Positions 43,688 to 50,409 of a stretch of DNA of 50,409 nt are shown in pieces (position 1 is the stretch's first letter; each line of letters begins with the position of its first letter). Origin of the DNA: UBA10646 sp003456175 (GTDB lineage Bacteria > Bacteroidota > Bacteroidia > Chitinophagales > Chitinophagaceae); assembly GCA_031976225.1 (NCBI GenBank), contig DALYLQ010000014.1, forward strand, positions 1-50,409, in the 5' to 3' direction. The translations under genes and the position numbers were made by a program. The notes under the pieces were generated by a model that did not search any database, was not told the origin of the DNA, and saw only the letters and a program-made list of their open reading frames with translations.

Positions 43688-44083
43688 TTACTTATTCAAA
43701 TTTTGCAGTGCATGTTCTAATACATGATTAAAATTAGCCTCTGTTAAGGGCTTACCTACAAAAGCAACAATATCAGATTCTATGCCACGCTCTACTACCC
43801 TATCGTGTAAGGCAGCAGATACAATGATAATTTCGGCTTTCACATGCGGATGAAGTAATTTAGAATGACGCCATTTTTCAACCACGGTGAAGCCATCCAT
43901 TACAGGCATGTTTAAATCAAGCAATACTACTGCTTTTGTAGCCCTTGATTGATGCTCTAACCAATCAAGTGCTTGTGCACCATCTTCAAATTCAAACACT
44001 TCAAATTTGGTAGTATCTACTTGCTGGCGCATTAACATACGATCAAGTATACTATCATCTACAATCAGCAGTTTATATTCCAT
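43688..44083 (-). CDS. Single-domain response regulator
   Basis: A 131-residue receiver domain with no output domain. The acidic pocket is IVDDS (residues about 7-11), the phosphoacceptor Asp is in VVLLDLNMPVMDG (near residue 56), and the conserved Lys is in VGKPL. By family it relays phosphate to a partner or binds one when phosphorylated. No kinase is adjacent; the kinases at 27789-33783 are possible partners but that is speculation. It is separated from the heptose kinase gene by 99 bases with a word copy (44164-44177). Confidence 0.93.
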   Translation of the reverse strand: MEYKLLIVDDSILDRMLMRQQVDTTKFEVFEFEDGAQALDWLEHQSRATKAVVLLDLNMPVMDGFTVVEKWRHSKLLHPHVKAEIIIVSAALHDRVVERGIESDIVAFVGKPLTEANFNHVLEHALQNLNK

Positions 44084-44182
44084 AGTTACAGTGTGTGTTG
44101 GAATTTAAAATTAAATCTTTTCTAATAAAATAATACGTATCCCTTATCATGGGGATATGGTTTCATTTACCGCAAGGTATTC

Positions 44183-45184
44183 CTATATATTACCCAACAG
44201 CAACTCACACTCTTTAATGAGCTTTTGCTTATTGATAGCAGCAGTACCTACCTCTTCGCAAACGAGTCCGCCGGCAATATTCGCTACATTACCCGCAATA
44301 CTGATGTTGCCCGTAGCAGCATAAATAAGGCTTGCTGTAGCAATTACGGTATCGCCTGCACCGCTTACATCGGCTATATTGCGTAAGTGTGCTGGTATAA
44401 TTTTGCTGGCATTGCCTTTTTGAAAAAATACACCTTTTTCGCTGAGTGTTATCAGTGATATTTTATGCTGTAGTTGTTGATACAATGTATCATGTATTTG
44501 CCGTAAGGCAGGCTCTGAAACATTGTTACTCAACAAGTTTAAGCTGTCGCTTACTTCTTTAAGATTCGGTTTAAAAATATCGACACCTTTAAACGCAAAG
44601 AAGTTTTTACGCTTAGGGTCTACCGTGGTTATAATGCGCTGCTCTTTGCAAATAGCAATCATTTGAGCAATGCAATGTGGCGTAAGTACGCCTTTATTGT
44701 AATCTTCGAAAATAACTACTGCAGGTTGGTAGCGTTGCACATAGGCTGTAAAGCTTTGCAACAACTGCTGCTCATCGTCGGTATTAATATCGTTGGTTAC
44801 TTCGCTATCTAACCGCATCATTTGTTGGTTGCGACTGATGATACGGGTTTTGTTGGTAGTAATACGATGCTCACTTTTAACGATATACTTCGTATCTATG
44901 TTTTCTTTTTGCAGTAAGCCCATCAGCACTTCGGCATCATCATCGTTACCAATAACACTAAATAATGTTGTTTCGGCACCTAGTGCTACTGTATTCAATG
45001 CTACGTTACCGGCACCGCCAATACGATATTCTTTTTTACGTAAGGTAACTACGGGAACTGGTGCTTCTGGCGATATACGTTCAACACCACCCCACAAGTA
45101 TGTATCTAGCATTACATCGCCAACCACGGCAACCTTCAATTGATTTAACGATGCAAAAAGTTGATTAAAATCGGTACTATTCAC
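44183..45184 (-). CDS. D-glycero-beta-D-manno-heptose-7-phosphate kinase (RfaE1/HldA-type)
   Basis: A 333-residue PfkB-family sugar kinase corresponding to the kinase half of HldE; the nucleotidyltransferase half is absent, as in organisms with separate HldA and HldC. Signatures: VGDVMLDTYLWGGVERISPEAPVPVV, RIGGAGNVALNTVALGAET, ILEDYNKGVLTP-like VIFEDYNKGVLTP, TVDPKRKNFFAFKGVDIFKPN and the catalytic VSGAGDTVIATASLIYA. It phosphorylates heptose 7-phosphate at position 1 for lipopolysaccharide core, consistent with the GT9 gene in the same region. Its GTG start overlaps the permease stop by one base (TAGTG). Confidence 0.9.
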   Translation of the reverse strand: MNSTDFNQLFASLNQLKVAVVGDVMLDTYLWGGVERISPEAPVPVVTLRKKEYRIGGAGNVALNTVALGAETTLFSVIGNDDDAEVLMGLLQKENIDTKYIVKSEHRITTNKTRIISRNQQMMRLDSEVTNDINTDDEQQLLQSFTAYVQRYQPAVVIFEDYNKGVLTPHCIAQMIAICKEQRIITTVDPKRKNFFAFKGVDIFKPNLKEVSDSLNLLSNNVSEPALRQIHDTLYQQLQHKISLITLSEKGVFFQKGNASKIIPAHLRNIADVSGAGDTVIATASLIYAATGNISIAGNVANIAGGLVCEEVGTAAINKQKLIKECELLLGNI

Positions 45185-46611
45185 TATGATTTCTTTTTAT
45201 TGGCTACGGCAATGTAGTACACAGGTACACCGAGCAGCACCAAAATTAAACCTGGCCAAGTATATGTTGGCTTGAATACAATTAATGATATACAAAATGT
45301 TGCCGCCATAAGAATGTAAATCAATGGCAGCAAAGGGTACCCAACTGCTTTATATGGCCTTTCGGCGTTAGGCCTTTGCTTACGCAAGATAAAAATGCCG
45401 GCAATGGTTAGAATGTAGAAAAGCATTACTACAAAACTTACATAATCGAGCAAATCGCCATACTTACCACTTAAACAAAGTAAACTTGCTACAACTGCTT
45501 GTATCCATAAAGCATAAGCAGGAACATTATTTTTGTTGAGTTGAGCTGTTTGTTTGAAAAACAATCCATCCTTTGCCATTGTGTAATACACCCTTGCTCC
45601 TGCTAAAATCAGTCCATTATTACACCCAAATGTGCTAATCATAATTAGTACGGCAATAATATAAGTACCGATACTTCCAAAAATGGTGTTAGCAGCACTT
45701 ACAGCAACACGATTTTCTGGAGCGAAAGCAATATCGCTGAGCGGCAACACACCCAAATACATAAGATTACAACTTACGTAAATGATTGTAACTATAAGTG
45801 TTCCAAAAAATAAGCTGAGCCCAATATTACGTTGTGGATTTTTAACCTCGCCTGCAATGAATGTGATATTATTCCAAGCATCGCTACTAAAAATAGAGCC
45901 TACCATAGCGCTTGCGAGTGCACCAAACATTAGTACCCCTGTTAAATTGTTCCATATGTTAGCATCGCTACCTTGACGTGAACTATGTTGCTTCATTACA
46001 AAAGCATCTTGCCAGTTAGCCTGCCACACCTCGGCATTAAATGCTACAAAGCCTGCGATGATTAAACCGAATAATGCCAACAGTTTAGTACCTGTAAAAA
46101 AGTTTTGAATGAATTTAGCGCCCTGTACGCCTTTTGTGTTGGTATAGGTAAGTAGTAAAATAGTTGCAATACTTACCAACTGTGCTGCCGAAATACTTAA
46201 ACTACCGATGCTAAATAGGATATTTTTTTCACTTACCGCAGGTATTAAATACGCTGTGAACTTGCTAAAAGCAACACCAACTGCTGCAATTGTACCCGTT
46301 TGAATAACAGCAAAAAAACTCCACCCGTATAAAAACCCGACTAGTGGATTGTATGCTTCTTTGAGATAAACATATTGTCCGCCGGCTTTTGGGAACATGC
46401 TAGATAACTCGCCATAACTTAGTGCAGCAGTCATCGTCATAAATCCCGTTAGCAACCATGCTGCCACAAGCCAGCCACTACTACCTAAATCTTTCAGCAT
46501 ATCGGCACTTACAATAAAAATACCCGACCCAATCATACTACCAGCAACAATCATGGTAGCGTCAACAAGACCTAAGGTGGGTTTAAAAGTACCCGATGGC
46601 GTATCGTTCAT
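45184..46611 (-). CDS. Amino acid permease (APC superfamily)
   Basis: A 475-residue transporter with about 12 membrane segments. The N-terminal helix 1 motif VDATMIVAGSMIGSGIFIVSADML, the helix 2 region YGELSSMFPKAGGQYVYLKEAYNPLVGFLYGW and TFGCNNGLILAGARVYYTMAKDGLFFKQ are typical of APC amino acid/polyamine carriers, nearest in pattern to the LAT-like exchangers. The substrate is not defined. It overlaps the heptose kinase gene by one base, so the two are co-translated, though their functions are unlike. The next gene upstream is the OmpH-like one, 127 bases away, behind a terminator. Confidence 0.92.
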   Translation of the reverse strand: MNDTPSGTFKPTLGLVDATMIVAGSMIGSGIFIVSADMLKDLGSSGWLVAAWLLTGFMTMTAALSYGELSSMFPKAGGQYVYLKEAYNPLVGFLYGWSFFAVIQTGTIAAVGVAFSKFTAYLIPAVSEKNILFSIGSLSISAAQLVSIATILLLTYTNTKGVQGAKFIQNFFTGTKLLALFGLIIAGFVAFNAEVWQANWQDAFVMKQHSSRQGSDANIWNNLTGVLMFGALASAMVGSIFSSDAWNNITFIAGEVKNPQRNIGLSLFFGTLIVTIIYVSCNLMYLGVLPLSDIAFAPENRVAVSAANTIFGSIGTYIIAVLIMISTFGCNNGLILAGARVYYTMAKDGLFFKQTAQLNKNNVPAYALWIQAVVASLLCLSGKYGDLLDYVSFVVMLFYILTIAGIFILRKQRPNAERPYKAVGYPLLPLIYILMAATFCISLIVFKPTYTWPGLILVLLGVPVYYIAVANKKKS

Positions 46612-46704
46612 AACAATAGTTTTGGTATAGGTGTGCTAAATGTAAGCTGTTGTAAGGATAATTTCTGCTGTGTGCTTTAGCTTTTACCGTAAGGTAGGTT
46701 ACAA

Positions 46705-46731
46705 CAAAAACCCGTTCGGTAAGAACGGGCT
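46705..46731 (-). terminator. Terminator after the OmpH-like gene
   Basis: On the minus strand CCCGTTC/GAACGGG with a 5-base loop ends in TTTTTG. It begins 8 bases after the stop. An exact iterated word follows at 46683-46694. Confidence 0.88.
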
Positions 46732-46738
46732 TTCAAGG

Positions 46739-47338
46739 TTATTGCTTTTGTTTTTCTTTGTACTGTTTGTTGAGGGCTGCAATTAACTCGTTGGTGATGT
46801 TTTGTGCAGAATCTTTATAATATAAGTAATCGTTTTCGCTGCTGGCAAATACATAAGCGTAGCCTTTGCCTTCGCAGTAAGTTTTCAGAAAATCTTGGAT
46901 TGTTTTTTTCACTTCCTGCATTTTTTGAAGGCTGAGTGCTTGCATTTCTTGAGCACCTTCTTGTTCTGTTTGTCGGTAACTTTCTTGTATACGCATGAGC
47001 TCTTGTTGAAAGGCTGTTTGCTCGGCCTGTGTCATGCTTGGACCTTTGGCATTTGCTTCTTTAAGCTTGTTTTCGTATTGTAATTTAAGACTATTTAAAC
47101 GGCGACTGAACTCATCGTCTTTACCGCGTAAGTAGTTACGTGTTTCTTTAAAATAAGTGTATTGATTTTCTAAACTATCAAGTTCAAAGTAGGCGATTTT
47201 ATTGTTGGTTACCGACGTTGTTCCATCAGCATTTTTAGTTACTACTGTTGTGTTAGCTTTATTCGTAAAGTGTAAATAGAACAATACTGCTACTGCAACT
47301 GCAAGTATTGCTTGAACAATCGTAGAAATTTGCTTCAT
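46739..47338 (-). CDS. OmpH/Skp-family periplasmic chaperone-like protein
   Basis: A 199-residue protein with an N-terminal hydrophobic segment (ILAVAVAVLFYLHF) that is a signal anchor or uncleaved signal. After a KIAYFELDSLENQYTYFKETRNYL core strand a long charged helical hairpin follows (about residues 70-150, rich in Glu, Gln and Lys), and the end returns to a beta core (YAYVFASSENDYLYYKDSAQNIT). This is the tentacle layout of Skp, which holds unfolded outer-membrane proteins. It has no BamA or LpxD neighbour here, which is less usual. Start ATG 47338. Confidence 0.87.
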   Translation of the reverse strand: MKQISTIVQAILAVAVAVLFYLHFTNKANTTVVTKNADGTTSVTNNKIAYFELDSLENQYTYFKETRNYLRGKDDEFSRRLNSLKLQYENKLKEANAKGPSMTQAEQTAFQQELMRIQESYRQTEQEGAQEMQALSLQKMQEVKKTIQDFLKTYCEGKGYAYVFASSENDYLYYKDSAQNITNELIAALNKQYKEKQKQ

Positions 47339-47414
47339 GCTTTTTGTTTGATTGGCAAATTAAGGGGAAAAGCGGCAAAAGCGATGTTAATGTAGGCATC
47401 AAATATTTGCAGAT

Positions 47415-47488
47415 CATTTACGCAAGTACCAATAACAATAAAGGTGCCATGTACTGGCACCCTTATTAGCTTTACCTTACGGTAAATG
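47415..47488. repeat. Inverted word pair flanking the rpoC terminator
   Basis: CATTTACGCAAGTA (47415-47428) and CCTTACGGTAAATG (47475-47488) point toward each other on both sides of the rpoC terminator. The second copy ends 20 bases before the rpoC stop codon. Confidence 0.8.
47437..47467 (-). terminator. Terminator after rpoC
   Basis: A 13-bp stem with one mismatch (AATAAAGGTGCCA / TGGCACCCTTATT, loop TGTAC) is followed on the minus strand by TTATTGTTATTGG. It lies 41 bases past the rpoC stop. Confidence 0.8.
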
Positions 47489-47507
47489 TATGGTATGTTG
47501 TTACTGA

Positions 47508-50409
47508 CTATTCATCGTCGTCAAAGCTCATTGCTTCTCTGGTAGTAGCAAGTAGTTCATATTCTTCTTTGCTACCAACAAGTAACGATTCGTATTTCTT
47601 CAAACCTGTACCTGCAGGGATGAGGTGACCAGTAATTACGTTTTCTTTCAAGCCAGCCATTAAATCGGTTTTACCGTTAATAGCTGCAGTGCTTAATACT
47701 TTAGTAGTTTCCTGGAACGAAGCTGCAGAAATCCAGCTTTGTACACCTAATGAAGCTTTAGTAATACCTAGTAACACCGGCGTTGCAGTTGCAGGACGTG
47801 CATCACGAACCTCTACCAACTTCTTATCTGAACGACGTAAGATAGAGTTCTCTTCACGAAGTTCACGCAAGGTTACAATTTGGCCAGACTTCATACGAGT
47901 GCTTTCGCCGGCATCAGTAACTACTTTCTTATCGAAGATTCTATCGTTTTCTTCGTTAAAGTCGAAACGATCTTCTAAATCTTCTTCTAAGAATTTAGTA
48001 TCACCAGCATCAACGATTTCAACTTTCTTCATCATCTGACGAACGATTACTTCAATGTGCTTGTCGTTGATTTTTACACCTTGTAAGCGGTATACTTCTT
48101 GAATTTCGTTCACTACATACTCTTGTACTGCAAACGGCCCTTTGATAGCAAGAATATCGGCTGGAGCAACCTGACCATCTGATAATGCTGTACCAGCTTT
48201 CACGAAGTCGCCATCTTGCACAAGAATCTGACGTGTTAATGGTACCAAGTACTTTTTAACAACACCATCTTTAGCTTCAACAATGATTTCGCGGTTACCA
48301 CGCTTCACGTTACCAAAAGCCACTACACCGTCGATTTCACAAACTACAGCAGGGTTACTTGGGTTACGTGCCTCAAACAATTCAGTTACACGAGGCAAAC
48401 CACCGGTGATATCGCCACTCTTACGCATTGTACGAGGTATTTTCACCAATACTTGCCCAGCTTTAACAGTATCACCTTCATCTACCATTAAGCGGCTACC
48501 AACAGGCAAGTTGTAGTTTTTAACTTCTTTACTGCCCTCGATAACCATACCTGGTATCTTGGTTTTATCTTTTGTTTCGATAACAACCTTATCGCGGTGG
48601 CCAGTTTGTTCATCAGCCTCTTCACGGTAAGTAACACCCTCTAATACGTTCTCTAAGCGTACTTGACCATCTATTTCGGCAATCAATACATTGTTGAATG
48701 GATCCCATGAACAGATTGCATCACCTTTCTTGATTTCCTGACCATCTTTTACCAACAAAGTACTACCGTATGGAATGTTCATCACATTCAATAAGCGATC
48801 ATTCTTAACATCCATGTTACGAATTTCACCTGTACGGCCAATTACGATTTGTACTTTATCACCTTCGTTATTTAGAGCTGTTACTGTACGTAAGCCATCG
48901 AATTGTAATGTTCCATCGAACTTAGCATACAATGAACTTTCAACAGAACTACTACCTGCGATACCACCCACGTGGAAGGTACGAAGCGTAAGCTGTGTAC
49001 CAGGTTCACCGATAGATTGTGCTGCGATAATACCTACGGCATCACCTTCTTGAGCGGTATAGCCAGTAGCAAGGTTACGACCATAACATTTCACACACAC
49101 ACCACGCTTGCTTTCGCAAGTAAGTACGCTACGAATTTCTACGGTTTCAACACCAGCATCTTCAATAGCACGTGCAATGTCAACTGTAATTTCTTCGCCA
49201 GCACCAACAATTAATTCATCTGTAAGTGGGTTACGTACATCGTGTAACGAAGTACGACCTTCAATACGATCACGTAATGGCTCTATAATGTCTTCATTAT
49301 CCTTTAAAGCACTTGTAGCAATGCCACGAAGTGTACCACAATCAACCTCTGTGATAACAACATCTTGAGCAACATCAACCAAACGACGTGTTAGGTAACC
49401 AGCATCCGCTGTTTTAAGGGCGGTATCGGCCAAACCTTTACGAGCACCGTGGGTAGAGATAAAGTAGTCTAATACGTTCAAGCCTCCTTTAAAGTTAGAA
49501 AGGATTGGGTTCTCAATGATTTCAGAACCAGAACTACCACTCTTACGAGGCTTAGCCATCAAACCACGAATACCTGCCAACTGCTTAACCTGTTGCTTAG
49601 AACCACGAGCCCCAGAATCCAACATCATGTATACTGAGTTGAAGCCTTGTTTGTCGGTTTGCATTTCACGAATAAGCGTTTCAGTAATTCGGGTATCTAC
49701 ACGACTCCAAATATCAATTACCTGGTTGTAACGTTCGTTGTTGGTAATTAAACCCATGTTGTAGTTTTCCCAAACTTCATCTACCTCTACTTTGGCTTGC
49801 TCTAACAACTCGTTACGCATATCAGGGATGATCAAATCATTCACATTGAACGATAAACCACCACGGAATGCCATACGGAAACCTAATTGCTTGATATCAT
49901 CTAAGAATTTAGCAGTTTTAGGAACATTGGTGATTTTGATGATGTCACCAATGATTTCCCTCAAACTTTTCTTAGTTAATAAGGCATTTACGAAACCTAC
50001 TTCTTCAGGAACAAATTGGTTAAACAATACGCGACCAACTGTTGTTTCGATCAGCTTTTTAACAAGCGTACCATTTTTCTCACGAACGTTGGTACGTACT
50101 TTAATATTAGCATGTAAGTCTACACGACCTTCATTGTAGGCAATAATTACTTCTTCCATGCTGTAAAAGGCCTTTCCCTCGCCTTTTACGATCTCATCTC
50201 CCATGGTTTTCTTACCCTTAGTAATGTAGTACAAGCCCAACACCATGTCTTGTGAAGGAAGGGTAATTGGTGTACCATTTTGAGGGTTCAAAATATTATG
50301 TGCACTCAACATGAGCAACTGTGCTTCTAAAATTGCCGCATTGCTTAATGGTACGTGCACGGCCATTTGGTCACCATCAAAGTCGGCGTTGAAAGCCGCA
50401 GTAACCAAC
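47508..50409 (-). CDS. rpoC: RNA polymerase beta' subunit, C-terminal two thirds
   Basis: The gene runs off the window end; the frame is open through 50409. The visible 967 residues start just before the catalytic NADFDGDQMAVHVPLS that binds the active-site magnesium. The bridge-helix and trigger-loop regions (GARGSKQQVKQLAGIRGLMAKP; AQSIGEPGTQLTLRTFHVGGIA) and the C-terminal zinc site (CESKRGVCVKCYG with the earlier VDCGT cysteine) are intact, as is the SWISAASFQETTKVLSTAAINGKTD end motif. About 450 N-terminal residues are outside. No iterated word lies in this 2.9 kb. Upstream rpoB is expected beyond the window. Confidence 0.97.
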   Translation of the reverse strand, partial: LVTAAFNADFDGDQMAVHVPLSNAAILEAQLLMLSAHNILNPQNGTPITLPSQDMVLGLYYITKGKKTMGDEIVKGEGKAFYSMEEVIIAYNEGRVDLHANIKVRTNVREKNGTLVKKLIETTVGRVLFNQFVPEEVGFVNALLTKKSLREIIGDIIKITNVPKTAKFLDDIKQLGFRMAFRGGLSFNVNDLIIPDMRNELLEQAKVEVDEVWENYNMGLITNNERYNQVIDIWSRVDTRITETLIREMQTDKQGFNSVYMMLDSGARGSKQQVKQLAGIRGLMAKPRKSGSSGSEIIENPILSNFKGGLNVLDYFISTHGARKGLADTALKTADAGYLTRRLVDVAQDVVITEVDCGTLRGIATSALKDNEDIIEPLRDRIEGRTSLHDVRNPLTDELIVGAGEEITVDIARAIEDAGVETVEIRSVLTCESKRGVCVKCYGRNLATGYTAQEGDAVGIIAAQSIGEPGTQLTLRTFHVGGIAGSSSVESSLYAKFDGTLQFDGLRTVTALNNEGDKVQIVIGRTGEIRNMDVKNDRLLNVMNIPYGSTLLVKDGQEIKKGDAICSWDPFNNVLIAEIDGQVRLENVLEGVTYREEADEQTGHRDKVVIETKDKTKIPGMVIEGSKEVKNYNLPVGSRLMVDEGDTVKAGQVLVKIPRTMRKSGDITGGLPRVTELFEARNPSNPAVVCEIDGVVAFGNVKRGNREIIVEAKDGVVKKYLVPLTRQILVQDGDFVKAGTALSDGQVAPADILAIKGPFAVQEYVVNEIQEVYRLQGVKINDKHIEVIVRQMMKKVEIVDAGDTKFLEEDLEDRFDFNEENDRIFDKKVVTDAGESTRMKSGQIVTLRELREENSILRRSDKKLVEVRDARPATATPVLLGITKASLGVQSWISAASFQETTKVLSTAAINGKTDLMAGLKENVITGHLIPAGTGLKKYESLLVGSKEEYELLATTREAMSFDDDE

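Larger units (their letters stand above)
1458..47428. repeat. Iterated word B: YATTTACGYAAGTA family
   Basis: CATTTACGCAAGTA (either strand) starts at 3791, 4721, 5077, 20665, 20869, 27529 and 47415. TATTTACGTAAGTA starts at 13160, 33871 and 36028, and CATTTACGTAAGTA at 42187. Near copies start at 1458, 19981 and 45771. Aligned to word A extended by TA, word B lacks one central C and one G. Coding copies are read in different frames (FTQV, YLRK, CVNV). Confidence 0.85.
3220..47488. repeat. Iterated word A: CATTTACCGTAAGG family
   Basis: Exact TTTACCGTAAGG (either strand) starts at 3220, 5801, 6524, 7032, 8423, 11422, 15011, 16668, 21019, 24808, 26835, 39050, 42201, 46683 and 47475; eleven of these 15 have the longer form CATTTACCGTAAGG. 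Variant TTTGCCGTAAGG starts at 20741, 24964, 30440, 37037 and 44497. Variant TTTACCGCAAGG starts at 3248, 9675, 18719, 34011, 39191 and 44166. The core TTACCGTAA is palindromic around a central C/G. About half of the copies are intergenic although intergenic DNA is a small part of the window. Role unknown; see findings. Confidence 0.92.

Noticed and set aside
3220..47488. Reading the iterated word as part of a transposon, MITE or CRISPR
   Set aside because: Copies are 12-16 bases with unrelated flanks, irregular spacing and both orientations; no transposase or cas gene is present.

Overview
The window is a stretch of a Bacteroidota chromosome, most likely a member of the Chitinophagaceae or a near relative, with A+T-rich sequence. 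This rests on the gene families (DUF2490 barrels, BshC for bacillithiol, the ftsY–DUF4295/bL38–rpmG–rpmB order, S9 and M13 peptidases, many signal peptides ending in AQ), on the lack of Shine-Dalgarno sequences, and on a clear Bacteroidota-type promoter (TAnnTTTG with an upstream TTTG) in front of a tRNA gene. A 100-N gap at 3320-3419 and two broken genes point to a draft or metagenomic assembly, so the frameshifts need read support before they are called biological.

Layout. 1-683: end of GTP-dependent PEP carboxykinase. 784-3219: AspT/YidE-type transporter and a DUF2490 barrel. 3299-3583: at least two tRNA-Val(TAC) genes, one interrupted by the gap. 3682-5109: aroQ, then clpS-aat, two parts of the N-degron pathway side by side. 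5208-6974: etfBA. 7233-8878: an SQR-like flavoprotein and an acidic unknown. 8945-14374 (minus): S9 peptidase, broken acyl-CoA transferase, glycerophosphodiesterase, PaiB-type FMN protein. 14454-18045: small membrane protein, L,D-transpeptidase, second DUF2490 protein, hppD. 18249-19902: purK-purE. 19975-24734 (minus): bshC, rimO, ftsY, bL38, rpmG, rpmB. 25063-27185: rocD, a small barrel, a TIGR03643 protein. 27188-33783 (minus): a tightly coupled signalling operon (hybrid kinase, CheR, CheB, REC-kinase, TrmH-type methyltransferase). 33922-35958: M13 peptidase lipoprotein. 36059-46611 (minus): broken heptosyltransferase-like gene, MFS carrier, an unusual DedA fusion, DAACS symporter, Amt, aminotransferase, response regulator, heptose-7-phosphate kinase, amino acid permease. 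46739-50409 (minus): OmpH/Skp-like protein and the 3' two thirds of rpoC.

Most genes are housekeeping, transport or envelope functions; no prophage, transposon, CRISPR array or defence island is visible. The most striking signal is not a gene. A short word, CATTTACCGTAAGG, and a shorter relative, YATTTACGYAAGTA, recur throughout on both strands. The 12-base core TTTACCGTAAGG occurs 15 times exactly and 11 more times with one fixed substitution, against an expectation of roughly 0.01 exact copies. Copies sit in several reading frames inside genes, and intergenic copies cluster just after stop codons, sometimes as inverted pairs beside terminators. This resembles the layout of DNA-uptake sequences or of HIP1-type iterated words and is the main candidate for an undescribed system here.
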